A DNA stretch of 64,000 nt from Arthrobacter_N sp051262515 (lineage in GTDB: Bacteria > Actinomycetota > Actinomycetes > Actinomycetales > Micrococcaceae). Made by a program: the position numbers and the translations under genes. Below, piece after piece: positions 15,674 through 26,602 of the stretch (position 1 is the stretch's first letter; each line of letters begins with the position of its first letter). The notes beneath the pieces were generated by a model. The model did no database searches. It saw only the letters and a program-made list of their open reading frames with translations, and was not told where the DNA came from. Where the stretch lies: positions 1-64,000 of the forward strand of contig NZ_JBIMER010000002.1 in the NCBI RefSeq assembly GCF_051262515.1. Reading direction: 5' to 3'.

Positions 15674-17548
15674 ATGTGTGGAATTGTTGGCTACGTAGGC
15701 CTCGCAACGAAAACCTCCGGCACCCATGGCGCCCTGGACGTGGTCCTCGAGGGGCTGCGCCGCCTCGAATACCGCGGATACGACTCCGCCGGCGTGGCGG
15801 TACTGACGGACGGCGGCGTCGAATCGCGCAAGAAGTCCGGCAAGCTGACCAACCTGGTGGAGCTGCTCGAGACGGACCCGCTGCCGGAGTCCATGACCGG
15901 GATCGGCCACACCCGCTGGGCCACGCACGGCGGGCCGACGGACCGCAACGCGCACCCGCACCTGGCCGACGGCGGCAACCTCGCCGTGATCCACAACGGC
16001 ATCATCGAGAACTTCTCCGAGATCAAGCGGGAGCTGCAGGCCAAGGGCCACACCTTCCTCTCCGAGACGGACACCGAGGTCGCCGCGGTTCTGCTGGGCG
16101 AGATCTACCACGGCACCGGCAAGGGCGACCTGACGCTGACCATGCAGGAGGCCTCGCGCCGGCTCGAGGGCGCTTTCACGCTCCTCGCCGTGCACAAGGA
16201 CCAGCCCGGCGTCGTGGTGGCCGCCCGCCGGAACTCCCCGCTCGTCGTCGGACTCGGCGACGGCGAGAACTTCCTGGGCTCGGACGTCTCAGGCTTCATC
16301 GACTTCACGCGCCGCGCCGTGGAGCTGGGACAGGACCAGATCGTCACCATCACCCCCGAGTCCCACACCATCACCGACTTCTTCGGGAACCCGGCCGAGG
16401 GCAAGGAGTTCCACGTCGACTGGGACGCCGCCGCCGCGGAGAAGGGCGGATACCCGTCCTTCATGGAGAAGGAGATCCACGACCAGCCGGCCGCGGTCGC
16501 GGACACCCTGCTGGGCCGTTCGGATTCGCAGGGCCGGATGACGCTCGACGAGCTGCGCATCGACGCGGCGGACCTGAAGAACATCAGCAAGATCATCGTC
16601 CTGGCCTGCGGTACCTCGGCGTACGCCGGCTCCGTGGCGAAGTACGCGATCGAACACTGGTGCCGCATCCCCGTGGAGGTGGAGCTCTCCCACGAGTTCC
16701 GCTACCGCGACCCGATCGTGGACGCCAGCACGCTGATCGTGTCCATCTCCCAGTCCGGCGAGACCATGGACACGCTCATGGCCGTGCGCTACGCCAAGGA
16801 GCAGGGCGCCAAGACGCTCTCCATCTGCAACACCAACGGGTCCACCATCCCGCGTGAGTCCGACGCCGTGCTCTACACGCACGCCGGACCGGAGATCGCT
16901 GTGGCCTCCACCAAGGCGTTCCTGGCCCAGATCACCGCCACCTACCTGCTGGGCCTGTACCTGGCGCAGCTGCGCGGGAACCTGTTCACCGGCCAGATCA
17001 AGGACATCCTCGCGGACCTGCAGGCCATCCCGGCGAAGATCCAGGAGATCCTGGACCGGGCGGAGGACGTCAAGGCGCTGGCGCGCTCGATGTCCGACGC
17101 CGATTCGGTGCTGTTCCTGGGCCGCCACGTGGGCTTCCCGGTGGCGATGGAGGGCGCGCTGAAGCTCAAGGAGATCGCCTACATCCACGCCGAGGGCTTC
17201 GCGGCAGGGGAGCTGAAGCACGGCCCGATCGCGCTGATCGACGAGGGCAAGCCGGTGTTCGTGGTGGTCCCGTCCCCGCGCGGGCGGCACTCGCTGCACT
17301 CCAAGGTGGTCTCCAACATCCAGGAGGTCCGCGCCCGCGGCGCCAAGACCCTGGTGATTTCCGAAGAGGGCGACGACACGGTGGGCGAGTACGCGGAGTG
17401 GGTGTTCCCGGTCCCGCAGACCCCGACGCTGCTGATGCCGCTGCTGGCCACGGTGCCGCTGCAGCTGTTCGCGTGCGAGCTGGCCTCGGCCAAGGGCTTC
17501 GACGTCGACCAGCCGCGCAACCTCGCGAAGTCCGTCACCGTCGAGTAG
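15674..17548 (+). CDS. glmS: Glutamine-fructose-6-phosphate aminotransferase (isomerising)
   Basis: The 624-residue enzyme starts MCGIVGYVG. Cys2 becomes the N-terminal nucleophile of the glutaminase half, which fixes the start at 15674 rather than the GTG at 15668. The glutaminase domain (residues about 1-240) shows THTRWATHG-like and HNGIIEN motifs. Two SIS sugar isomerase domains follow (CGTSAYAG, SQSGETMDTL, LGRHVGFPVAMEGALKLKE) and the C-terminus KSVTVE is typical. It makes GlcN-6-P for the GlmM step and cell wall precursors. Confidence 0.98.
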   Translation: MCGIVGYVGLATKTSGTHGALDVVLEGLRRLEYRGYDSAGVAVLTDGGVESRKKSGKLTNLVELLETDPLPESMTGIGHTRWATHGGPTDRNAHPHLADGGNLAVIHNGIIENFSEIKRELQAKGHTFLSETDTEVAAVLLGEIYHGTGKGDLTLTMQEASRRLEGAFTLLAVHKDQPGVVVAARRNSPLVVGLGDGENFLGSDVSGFIDFTRRAVELGQDQIVTITPESHTITDFFGNPAEGKEFHVDWDAAAAEKGGYPSFMEKEIHDQPAAVADTLLGRSDSQGRMTLDELRIDAADLKNISKIIVLACGTSAYAGSVAKYAIEHWCRIPVEVELSHEFRYRDPIVDASTLIVSISQSGETMDTLMAVRYAKEQGAKTLSICNTNGSTIPRESDAVLYTHAGPEIAVASTKAFLAQITATYLLGLYLAQLRGNLFTGQIKDILADLQAIPAKIQEILDRAEDVKALARSMSDADSVLFLGRHVGFPVAMEGALKLKEIAYIHAEGFAAGELKHGPIALIDEGKPVFVVVPSPRGRHSLHSKVVSNIQEVRARGAKTLVISEEGDDTVGEYAEWVFPVPQTPTLLMPLLATVPLQLFACELASAKGFDVDQPRNLAKSVTVE

Positions 17549-18130
17549 TCACGGGCGCCCGGCGTTTGCCCGTTCGGCCAGGCCGCGTACGTACGCGGCC
17601 TGGCCGATGTGCTGCGTGGCGTCGTCCAGCACGCTCATCAGGCGCACCGCGGCGGTGACCGGAGGGTCCCAGCGCCGGTCGACGACGCTCGTGTACGCGC
17701 CGCTGTCCATGCCGCCGAGCAGGTCCAGCGTCCGCCGGTGCGCCTCCGCCTGGTATCCGCCGAGCACGGCGGGATCGGCAACGCCGAACCGCGCCACGTC
17801 GTCCGGTTCCTGGCCGTAGCCCGTGGCCTCGGGGCCGTAGGGGAGGGCGAAGCGTTCGGCCCAGCCGCCGTCGTGCCAGGCCTGCCCGCCCGGGGTGTGG
17901 CGGGAACCGCGTTCGGGCGGCCGCGCGCCGGCGAGGACCTCGGCGATCCCCGCGACGTGGTCATCCTGGATGCGCGCCAGGTGCCAAACGAGCCAGGCGA
18001 TGGAGTTGGAGCCGGGGTCCGGGCGGTACAGCAGGTCGTCGCCGTCCAGTCCATCCAAGACCGCGGCGACGTTCCCCCGCACGCGTTCGAATCCGTCTGC
18101 GAGCAGTTCACGCGCCAGTTCGGTGTCCAT
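17549..18130 (-). CDS. DinB-like / DUF664-family four-helix protein
   Basis: The 193-residue protein starts MDTELARELLADGFERV and has the DinB-fold pattern of three spaced histidines: WLVWHLARIQDDH (two) and DDATQHIGQAAYVRG (one). These would hold a metal ion in a four-helix bundle. Actinobacterial members include mycothiol- or bacillithiol-dependent transferases and many uncharacterised proteins. ATG 18130 begins the conserved helix. Its stop abuts the convergent glmS stop without a spacer. The substrate is unknown. Confidence 0.75.
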   Translation of the reverse strand: MDTELARELLADGFERVRGNVAAVLDGLDGDDLLYRPDPGSNSIAWLVWHLARIQDDHVAGIAEVLAGARPPERGSRHTPGGQAWHDGGWAERFALPYGPEATGYGQEPDDVARFGVADPAVLGGYQAEAHRRTLDLLGGMDSGAYTSVVDRRWDPPVTAAVRLMSVLDDATQHIGQAAYVRGLAERANAGRP

Positions 18131-18180
18131 GCGCACCAGTGTGGGCACGCAACGCCGCCCGGACAAGTCCGCGGAGGCGG

Positions 18181-18930
18181 CTAATCCAGCAGGGCGTCCA
18201 AACCCGGCGCATCGTCGGTGGGAAGCATCGAGGCGTAGCGGTCGTAGATGGCCCGCCGCGCGCGGCGCCCCGCTTCGCCGGAATCGCCGGACGCGATCGC
18301 GTCGAAGATCCCGCGGTCCAGTGCTGCCGACTCGGCCTCGGTGCGCTCGGGGGCGCCCGAATCCTGCAACTGCTGGGTGATCAACGCGAGGATTGCGCCG
18401 GCCACGGCACGTCCGCACATGGCCAGCAGCGCATTGCCGCTTGCCTCCCACACGGCGAGGTGAAAGTCGATGTCCGCACGCGCGAACTCGGCGGCGTCCT
18501 TGCCGACCTCCGCCTCCATGCGTTCGATGCAGGAACGCATCTGCTCCAGCTGCTCCGGCGTGTGCAGGGTGGAGGCCAGGCGGCACGCCGACGAGTCCAG
18601 CACCAGGCGGAACTGCACCAGTTCCGTCATGGAGAGCGAATCCAGCCGCACCATGGTCGCGAAGGAACGCGTGAGCGACGCGGGGGAGGGCTCCAGCACC
18701 ACCGGTCCGCCGCGCCCCCCGGGCCGGGACTCCACCAACCCCATGGACTGCAGCACGCGCAGCGCCTCGCGGATGGTGGGGCGGGACACCGAGAACTGGA
18801 CCATGAGCTCGCGCTCGGACGGCAGGTGCTCGCCCGGCCGGACGGCGCCGGAGGTGATGGCGGACTCTATCTGCTCCACGACCCTCTCGTAGGTGCGGAC
18901 CGGGACGGCGGGGGTGAACCGGGTCGTCAA
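18181..18930 (-). CDS. GntR-family (FadR/FCD) regulator of the catabolic island
   Basis: This 249-residue protein has an N-terminal winged helix-turn-helix (LPSERELMVQFSVSRP and TIREALRVLQSMG) and a C-terminal FCD ligand domain with the metal-binding DIDFHLAVWEASGN segment. No ATG or GTG fits the homology, so the TTG at 18930 is chosen; AGGGAG lies four bases upstream. It is divergent from an ABC importer operon. A TGGT-N3-ACCA site typical of this subfamily lies between them and recurs before the dehydrogenase genes at 28140. The ligand is unknown; by the pathway proposed here it would be pantoate or a later acid. Confidence 0.82.
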   Translation of the reverse strand: MTTRFTPAVPVRTYERVVEQIESAITSGAVRPGEHLPSERELMVQFSVSRPTIREALRVLQSMGLVESRPGGRGGPVVLEPSPASLTRSFATMVRLDSLSMTELVQFRLVLDSSACRLASTLHTPEQLEQMRSCIERMEAEVGKDAAEFARADIDFHLAVWEASGNALLAMCGRAVAGAILALITQQLQDSGAPERTEAESAALDRGIFDAIASGDSGEAGRRARRAIYDRYASMLPTDDAPGLDALLD

Positions 18931-19010
18931 GTGGCTCCCTAGGCGTAGGCGGGGTCCGCGCGCGGGCGGCGATAATTCGTCCCAGCATACGCGGCCAGGA
19001 CCACCGGGAG

Positions 19011-19021
19011 TGGTCTTACCA
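19011..19021. promoter_or_regulatory. FCD-GntR operator, importer side
   Basis: TGGTCTTACCA fits the TGGT-N3-ACCA pattern known for FadR-type regulators. With its left flank, GAGTGGTCTTACCA is identical over 14 bases to the site at 28137-28150. It lies between the divergent regulator and binding-protein genes and is followed by an AT-rich stretch suited to a promoter (a possible -10, TATGCG, at 19038-19043). Confidence 0.7.
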
Positions 19022-19147
19022 TCGAACTGGGTAGAAATATGCGTGCAATTTTTTGTCGCATGGATCACAATGGGAGCCAAGGGGCCGGACCCGTCCGGAA
19101 ACCTCGATCTTTCGTCACCTGGACGTCGCACTAGCAAAGGACCGGAC

Positions 19148-20677
19148 ATGCCCCTGGGAAGCCTACGCAAGAAGACCCTGACCGTTCCCGCGGTCGCCGC
19201 CGTCGCGGCCCTGGCCTTGACCGGCTGCAACGCCGGCGCCGGCGCGGAAGGCACCGCGGAGGGCGAAAAGCGGACGGACGTGGTGGTCGCGCTGACCGGA
19301 GAGCCGGTCAACCTGGACTTCACCACCACCGCGGGCGCGGCCATCCCGCAGGCGCTGATGTCCAACGTCTACGAGGGGCTCGTGGAGGTGGACCAGGACG
19401 GCGAGATCCAGCCGCTGCTGGCCGAGTCCTGGGAGCTCTCCGAGGACCGGAAGGACTACACCTTCACGCTCCAGGAGGGCGTCACGTTCTCCAACGGCGA
19501 GGCGTTCGACGCCGAGGACGTGAAGTTCTCCATCGAACGCGTGCAGTCGGACGCGTGGGTCTCCGGCATGAAGGCCAAGATGGACATCGTCGAGGAGGTC
19601 ACGGTCGAATCGCCGACCTCCGTCACGGTCTCGCTCAAGCAGCCCTCCAACGCCTGGCTGTTCAACATGACCACGCTGGTCGGCGCCATGTTCGATCCCA
19701 CCGGCGTGGAGGACCTCGCCAACGACGCCATCGGCACCGGGCCGTTCGCGCTCGAGGCGTGGAACCGCGGCGACTCGATCGAGCTCGCGGCCCGGGACGA
19801 CTACTGGGGCACCGCCCCGAACGTCGAGAGGGCCACCCTGCGGTACTTCGGGGACGCGGTCGCCACCACCAACGCCCTGCGCTCCGGCGACGTCGACGTG
19901 GTCTACAACATGCAGGCGCCCGAGCTGGTCAACTCCTTCCAGACCGACGACGCGTACCAGGTCATCGAGGGCACCTCCAACGGCGAGATCGTCCTGTCGA
20001 TGAACAACAAGGCCGAGCCGTTCGACGACGTCCGCGTCCGCCAGGCGGTCATGCACGCGATCGACCGGCAGGCAGTCGTCGACACCGCGTGGAACGGGCT
20101 GGGCACCGTCGTCGGCGGGCCGGTCCCGCCGACCGATCCGTACTACGAGGACCTGAACGACGTCTACCCGTACGATCCCGAGAAGGCCAAGGAGCTCCTC
20201 AAGGAGGCCGGCGCCGAGAACCTGGACATCGTCTTCACCGTCCCCACACGCCCCTACGCGTCGGCGATCTCCGAGATCGTCGTCTCGCAGCTGAAGGACG
20301 CCGGCATCAACGCCACCATCGAGACCGCCGAGTTCCCCGCCGTCTGGCTGGACAAGGTCTTCACCAAGAAGGACTACCAGATGTCCGTGGTGCTGGCCGT
20401 GGAGTCCCGCGACGTGCTGACCATGTTCAACAACCCGGACTACTACCTGGGCTACGACAACCAGGAGATCGCGCCGATCGCCGCCGAGGCGGACGCCGGG
20501 GACGAGGCCGCGTACGCGGAGGGCATGAAGGAGGTCGTGCGCACCATCGTGGACGACGCCGGCGCCAACACCCTGTTCATCTTCCCCAACGTCGTGGTCG
20601 CCAACGCGGACGTGACGGGCATCCCGGGGAACTCCGTCACCGAGGCGCTGGACCTGACCGACATCGGCTGGAAGTAA
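19148..20677 (+). CDS. ABC solute-binding lipoprotein (SBP_bac_5), island importer
   Basis: The 509-residue protein has a lysine-containing signal (SLRKKTL), a hydrophobic core and lipobox LTGC near residue 25, so it is a Sec-exported lipoprotein. Family 5 binding-protein motifs follow (LQEGVTFSNGEAFDAEDVKF, VRQAVMHAIDRQAVVD). ATG 19148 has AAAGGA six bases upstream. It begins the operon of two permeases, a double ATPase and an amidase. Peptide-type importers take up short amide-linked molecules. The amidase at the end of the operon suggests that the cargo contains an amide bond. Confidence 0.92.
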   Translation: MPLGSLRKKTLTVPAVAAVAALALTGCNAGAGAEGTAEGEKRTDVVVALTGEPVNLDFTTTAGAAIPQALMSNVYEGLVEVDQDGEIQPLLAESWELSEDRKDYTFTLQEGVTFSNGEAFDAEDVKFSIERVQSDAWVSGMKAKMDIVEEVTVESPTSVTVSLKQPSNAWLFNMTTLVGAMFDPTGVEDLANDAIGTGPFALEAWNRGDSIELAARDDYWGTAPNVERATLRYFGDAVATTNALRSGDVDVVYNMQAPELVNSFQTDDAYQVIEGTSNGEIVLSMNNKAEPFDDVRVRQAVMHAIDRQAVVDTAWNGLGTVVGGPVPPTDPYYEDLNDVYPYDPEKAKELLKEAGAENLDIVFTVPTRPYASAISEIVVSQLKDAGINATIETAEFPAVWLDKVFTKKDYQMSVVLAVESRDVLTMFNNPDYYLGYDNQEIAPIAAEADAGDEAAYAEGMKEVVRTIVDDAGANTLFIFPNVVVANADVTGIPGNSVTEALDLTDIGWK

Positions 20678-20698
20678 GCGGCGGGAAGGCCATCGACG

Positions 20699-21646
20699 AT
20701 GATCCCCAGAATCCTCACCAACCTGTTGAGGTTCGTGGCGACGTTCGTCGCCGCCACCGTGATGGTCTTCCTGCTGTTGCGGGCCGTTCCCGGCGACCCC
20801 GCCGAGATCGCGCTCGGGCAGAATGCGACGCCGGAGCTGCTGGCGCAGATGCAGCGCGAGTTCGGCACCGACCGGCCGATGCTGGTGCAGTACTTCGACT
20901 GGGCGCTGGGTCTGCCGTTCGGTGACTTCGGCACGTCCTACGTCACGCGCAGCGACATCTCGCCGCTGATCGCCGACCGGGTCCAGGTGTCGCTGATCCT
21001 GGTGGTCCTGGCGATGCTGCTGGCCCTGATCGTCTCCATCCCGTTCGGGACGCTCGCGGCGGTGCGCCACCGCAAGGCCTCCGGCGCCATCATCAGCGCC
21101 GTCAGCCAGCTCGGGATCGCCATCCCCGGGTTCCTGGCCGGGATCATGCTGGTGGTCGTGTTCGCGCTGGGGCTCGGCTGGTTCCCGGCCAACGGGTGGA
21201 CGCCCCCGGGGCGTGACTTCGGCGACTTCCTGTCCCGGGTCGCGCTCCCGGTCGTCGCGCTGGCCTCCGTGCAGGCCGCGATCCTGACGCGCTACATCCG
21301 TTCGGCGGTGTTGGAGGTGATGAGCGAGGATTACCTGCGCACCGCCCGCGCCAAGGGGCTTTCCCCCATGAAGGCGCTGGTCAAGCACGGACTGCGCAAC
21401 GCGGCCATTCCCGTCATCACGGTCACGTCGGTCCAGCTCGCCGCGTTGATCATCGGCGCCGTCGTGATCGAGAAGGTCTTCGCGATCCCGGGCCTCGGCT
21501 CCATGCTGCTGGACTCCGTCGCCAACCGGGACATGCTGGCCGTCCAGTCGATCGTCATGGTCCTGGTGGGCATCACCCTGGTCATCAACCTGCTGGTCGA
21601 CGTGCTGTACACGATCGTCGACCCGCGCATCCGCAAAGCGGCCTAG
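20699..21646 (+). CDS. ABC importer permease (DppB type), island importer
   Basis: The 315-residue protein has six predicted membrane helices. The N-terminal helix is followed by RAVPGDPAEIALGQNATPE, and an EAA loop reads LRTARAKGLSPMKALVKHGLRN (shown in part as LRTARAKGLSP). It starts 21 bases after the binding-protein stop and precedes the DppC-type partner by eight bases, so the order matches the usual oligopeptide operon. Confidence 0.93.
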   Translation: MIPRILTNLLRFVATFVAATVMVFLLLRAVPGDPAEIALGQNATPELLAQMQREFGTDRPMLVQYFDWALGLPFGDFGTSYVTRSDISPLIADRVQVSLILVVLAMLLALIVSIPFGTLAAVRHRKASGAIISAVSQLGIAIPGFLAGIMLVVVFALGLGWFPANGWTPPGRDFGDFLSRVALPVVALASVQAAILTRYIRSAVLEVMSEDYLRTARAKGLSPMKALVKHGLRNAAIPVITVTSVQLAALIIGAVVIEKVFAIPGLGSMLLDSVANRDMLAVQSIVMVLVGITLVINLLVDVLYTIVDPRIRKAA

Positions 21647-21654
21647 GAGCGAAC

Positions 21655-22511
<857 letters not shown>

Positions 22512-22515
<4 letters not shown>

Positions 22516-24284
22516 GCGGCCCGTCCGTCCCCCCGGCCGACGCCTTGCTGCGCGTCGAGGACCTGAGCATCGGCGTCCGCGGCTTCCCGCTGGTCGAGAA
22601 CGTGAACTTCGCGATGGCCAAGGGCGAGCGGATCGGCCTGATCGGCGAATCGGGATCCGGCAAGTCGCTGACCAGCACGGCGGTGATGGGCCTGCTGCCC
22701 GAGGGGCTGGATGCCACCGGGTCCGTGCGCCTGGCCGGACACGACGCCAACTTCATCGGCGCCCCGGACTCGACCATGCGCCGGATCCGCGGCCAGGACA
22801 TGGCCATGGTGTTCCAGGAGCCGCTGACCGCGCTGAACCCGCTGATGCGCGCCGGCGCCCAGGTCGCCGAGATCATGCTCCAGCACAGGACGGTGTCCTC
22901 GCGGCGCGAGGCCAACGCGAAGGCCGTCGCCATGCTCGCCTCGGTGAAGCTCCCGGACCCGGCGGAGGCGGCGCGGGCCTACCCGCACCAGCTCTCCGGC
23001 GGGCAGCGGCAGCGCGTCATGCTGGCCATGGCGCTGGCCAACGACCCCGCGCTGCTGTTGTGCGACGAGCCCACCACCGCCCTGGACGTCACGGTCCAAC
23101 GGCAGGTCCTGGACCTGGTGCTCGAATCCGTGATCCTGCGCGGCACCGGCCTGCTGTTCATCACGCACGACCTCGCCGTCGTGGCGAACATGTGCACGCG
23201 GGTGCTCGTCATGAACCGGGGGCGGATCGTGGAGGAGGGGAACACCGAGGACATCTTCTCCCGGCCCGAACACCCCTACACCCGCGGCCTGCTGGCGGCC
23301 AGCGACCTGGAGGCGACGGACCGCGAGGGCCGGCTGTTCACGGTCGCGTCCTCCGCCGCCTACATTCCGCCGACGGTCGAGGAGGCCCGCGAACGCGCGG
23401 CGGCCGAGGCTTCCCCGGTGGCCGTGGAGCCGACGCCGGAGGAACTGGCCGCGCTCGCCGTCATCCGGGTCGCGAACCTGGACCGCACCTACACCCGCGG
23501 CCGTTCCACCCTGTTCGGCAAGCACACCGAGGTGCGCGCGCTGCGGGATGTGAACTTCGAGGTCCGCGCGGGCGAGCGCCTCGGCGTCGTGGGAGAGTCC
23601 GGCTCCGGCAAGACCACCCTGCTGCGCATCCTGGCGGGCCTGGACCGGCCGACGTCGGGCTCCGTCGTCGTCGCGGGGAACGAGGTCGCCGGCGCGAGGG
23701 AATCGGATCTGGTCCAACTGCGGCAGGAACTGCAGATCGTTTTCCAGGACCCGATGGGTTCGCTGGACCCGCGGATGAGGGTACTGGACATCGTGACGGA
23801 GCCGCTGCTGGTGCCCGGCCGGAGGGAGACCGCGGCGCAGCGCCGCCAGATGGCCGCGGAGATGCTGGACGCCGTCGGCCTCGGCGCCGAGACCCTGGAG
23901 CGCTATCCGCACCAGTTCTCCGGCGGTCAGCGCCAGCGCATCTCGATCGCCCGGGCCCTGATCTGCCGCCCGCGCGTCCTCGTCGCGGACGAACCGGTCT
24001 CCGCGCTGGACGTCTCCGTCCGTGCGCAGGTCCTCAACCTGCTCGCCGACCTGGTGGACCAATACCAGCTGACCCTGGTCTTCGTGTCCCACGACCTCGC
24101 GGTGGTGCGGCACCTGTGCGACCGCGTGGTGGTGATGCGCAGCGGCGAGATCGTGGAGGCGGGCGACACCGAGTCCGTCTACACCGACCCGCAGCACCCG
24201 TACACGCGGAAGCTCGTCGCCAGTTCGATGAACCTGCGCGCCGAGGTGCTCGCCCGGGAACTCGTCGTCGATCAGCCGGAATGA
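22512..24284 (+). CDS. Double ATPase (DppD-DppF fusion), island importer
   Basis: One 590-residue chain contains two complete ATPase cassettes. The first has GESGSGKS, LSGGQRQR, LLCDEPTTALD and FITHD. The second has GESGSGKTT, FSGGQRQR, VLVADEPVSALD and VFVSHD. An Ala/Glu/Pro-rich linker of roughly 60 residues joins them. Such tandem ATPases are common in peptide-type importers and serve as a built-in heterodimer. The ATG overlaps the permease stop (ATGA). In the sialic acid importer of the same window the fusion is instead permease-ATPase. Confidence 0.93.
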
Positions 24285-24319
24285 CCCGCCCCACGGCGCA
24301 CGAAGGAGCCCCACATCCG

Positions 24320-25765
24320 ATGAACAGCCAAACGAGCCCCGCGAGCCAGACCGGCAACACCGGCCGAACCGACGCGTCCAGGCGAACGTATGATCTCTCC
24401 GCGGCGGACCTGGCCGCGCGCTACGCCGACGGGCTGGACCCGCGGGAGGCCGTCGAGTCCGTGCTGGCCCGGATCGCCGAGCGCGAACCCGTGCTCAACG
24501 CGTTCCACCACCACGATCCGGAGCGGGTAAGGAACGACGCCGAGGCCTCCGCCCGCCGCTGGGCGTCCGGCACGCAGCACTCGCCATTCGACGGCGTGCC
24601 GGTCACCATCAAGGAGAACATCCCGCGCGCCGGCGTCGCGGTTCCCTCCGGCACGGCGCTGCCGAACCCGCCCGTCGCGGCGGCCAACGCGCCCATCACG
24701 GACCGCCTCGAGGAGGCCGGCCTGGTGATCCTGGGGTCCACGACCATGCCGGACTGGGGGATGCTCTCCTCGGGCGTCTCCTCGCGCCACGGCATCACCC
24801 GCAACGCCTGGGATCCCACGCTCACCACGGGTGGTTCGAGCGCCGGCGCGGGCGCGGCGGCGGCGGCCGGATACGGGCCGCTACACGTCGGCACGGACAT
24901 CGGCGGCTCCATCCGGCTCCCCGGGACGTGGGCCGGCCTGGCCACGCTCAAGCCGAGCGCCGGACTGGTCCCGCTGCACGCCCCGTACCTCGGGCGGGCC
25001 GCCGGACCCCTGGCGCGCACGGTCGGGGACGCGGCGCTGCTCATGTCCGTCATCGCCCGGCCGGACACCCGCGACCACGGATCCCGTCCCTACCCGGACA
25101 TGGACTGGTTCGCCCCGCCGGCGGATCCGTCCGGACTGCGCGTGGGCCTGCAGCTCGACGCCGGATCCGGCGCCGCGGTGGATCCGGAGGTCGCCGCCGC
25201 CGTGGAGCGCGCCGCCGGGCTGTTCGCGGCCGCAGGAGCCACCGTCGCGCCCCTGGCCCCGTTCATGACCGCCGAGCAGCTGGCCGGGATCGACGCGTTC
25301 TGGCGAACCCGGTCGTGGGCGGACTACAGCGCGCTCAGCGAGGCGGACCGCGCCCGCATCCTGCCGTACATCGCCCGCTGGTGCGAGGGCGGCAAGGGGT
25401 ACGACGGCGTCGCCACCATCCGCAACTACCACCGGTTCGCGGAGGTCGAGGCCGCGACGCGCGCCGCCACGGAGCCGTTCGACCTGGTGCTTTCCCCGGT
25501 CGCCCCCATGGCCGCGTTCCCGGCGGAGGATCCCATGCCGGTCAACGATCCGGACCGGCCGATGGCGCACATCTCCTTCACCGTCCCCTACAACATGTCC
25601 GGGCAGCCGGCCGCCACGGTGAACTGCGGTTTCACGGCGGACGGCCGGACCATCGGCCTGCAGCTGGCAGGCCGGGTCGGTGCGGACGACCGCGTCCTGG
25701 CGGCCGCCGCCTGGTACGAGTCCGTGCGCGGCGACGCCGCCCCGGACTGGTCCCGCGTCCAATAG
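24320..25765 (+). CDS. Amidase-signature hydrolase; candidate pantothenate amidohydrolase
   Basis: The 481-residue protein is an amidase-signature enzyme with a Ser-cisSer-Lys triad: Lys98 in VTIKEN, cis-Ser173 in TGGSSAG and nucleophile Ser197 in GTDIGGSIRLPG. It hydrolyses a carboxamide in the cytoplasm. As last gene of the importer operon it probably acts on the imported solute. My proposal is pantothenate cleaved to pantoate and beta-alanine (EC 3.5.1.22), because the neighbouring oxidoreductases and beta-alanine genes match both products. ATG 24320 has AAGGAG 11 bases upstream. An in-frame ATG at 24281 overlapping the ATPase stop would add 13 residues. Other amides cannot be excluded from sequence. 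Confidence 0.88.
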   Translation: MNSQTSPASQTGNTGRTDASRRTYDLSAADLAARYADGLDPREAVESVLARIAEREPVLNAFHHHDPERVRNDAEASARRWASGTQHSPFDGVPVTIKENIPRAGVAVPSGTALPNPPVAAANAPITDRLEEAGLVILGSTTMPDWGMLSSGVSSRHGITRNAWDPTLTTGGSSAGAGAAAAAGYGPLHVGTDIGGSIRLPGTWAGLATLKPSAGLVPLHAPYLGRAAGPLARTVGDAALLMSVIARPDTRDHGSRPYPDMDWFAPPADPSGLRVGLQLDAGSGAAVDPEVAAAVERAAGLFAAAGATVAPLAPFMTAEQLAGIDAFWRTRSWADYSALSEADRARILPYIARWCEGGKGYDGVATIRNYHRFAEVEAATRAATEPFDLVLSPVAPMAAFPAEDPMPVNDPDRPMAHISFTVPYNMSGQPAATVNCGFTADGRTIGLQLAGRVGADDRVLAAAAWYESVRGDAAPDWSRVQ

Positions 25766-25784
25766 CCGCCCGGCGCCCGGTTCG

Positions 25785-26567
25785 CTAGGCCGGGGGAGTG
25801 AACCTGCCGTCGATGGCGGTCCAGCCGCCGTCGACCGTCAGCGTGGAGCCGGTCACGAAACTGGCGGCGTCGGAGCACAGGTAGACGACGGCGCCGGCCA
25901 GCTCCTCGGGCCGTGACCAGCGGCCCAGCGCGCTTTTGGACGCGTACGCCTCGTACCACTCGGCGTTCGCCTTGATCTGGGCGGTCAGCGGTGTCTCCAC
26001 CACGCCGGGCGCGATCGCGTTCACGCGCACTCCCTGTGGGCCGAACTCGGCCGCGGCCGTCTTCAGCAGCTGCACCAGCCCGGCCTTCGTGGCCGCGTAG
26101 ACACCCTGGCCGGGTTCCACCACCGACGCGCGGATGGACGCGAACCCGGTGATGGAGCCGCCGCCGCGGGCGGCCATGGCCGGCGCGAACGCGCGGATCA
26201 GCGCGAAGGACGCGCGCAGATTCAGGTTCACGACGCGGTCGAACTCGTCCATGGAGTAGTCCGCGATCCGCTTGCGCACGTTGGTCGCGGCGGTGAACAC
26301 CAGCGAGTCCAGATCCGTGTGCGCGGCGGCCGCGGCCGCCACCGCGTCGGTGTCCGTGACGTCGAGTCGGTACACGGCGGCCGCGTCGCCGACCAGCGCG
26401 GCCGTTTCCTCCGCGGCCTCCAGGTTGCGGTCGGCGCAGATTACGCGCGCTCCGTGCGCGGCGAGGGCCAGCGCGGACTCGCGGCCGATGCCGCTGCCGG
26501 CACCGACAACCATGATCTTGCGTCCGTCCAGGCGGAACAGTGTGCTGTAGTCGGTGCCGGCGTTCAC
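25785..26567 (-). CDS. NAD-dependent short-chain dehydrogenase; candidate pantoate 4-dehydrogenase
   Basis: The 260-residue classical SDR has the cofactor loop GAGSGIG at 22-28, Asp46 after the second strand (favouring NAD over NADP), catalytic Ser144, Tyr157 and Lys161 (YAATK), and the C-terminal TVDGG segment. It oxidises an alcohol or reduces a carbonyl. The start is GTG 26567, with AAAGGAC upstream. It follows the aldehyde dehydrogenase gene by 35 bases on the same strand. An alcohol-to-aldehyde step before that enzyme would fit oxidation of pantoate to 4-oxopantoate (EC 1.1.1.106). The substrate is inference. Confidence 0.88.
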   Translation of the reverse strand: MNAGTDYSTLFRLDGRKIMVVGAGSGIGRESALALAAHGARVICADRNLEAAEETAALVGDAAAVYRLDVTDTDAVAAAAAAHTDLDSLVFTAATNVRKRIADYSMDEFDRVVNLNLRASFALIRAFAPAMAARGGGSITGFASIRASVVEPGQGVYAATKAGLVQLLKTAAAEFGPQGVRVNAIAPGVVETPLTAQIKANAEWYEAYASKSALGRWSRPEELAGAVVYLCSDAASFVTGSTLTVDGGWTAIDGRFTPPA

Positions 26568-26602
26568 GGCCGTCCTTTCGAGGGGGGTTGGAACCTGCGG
26601 GG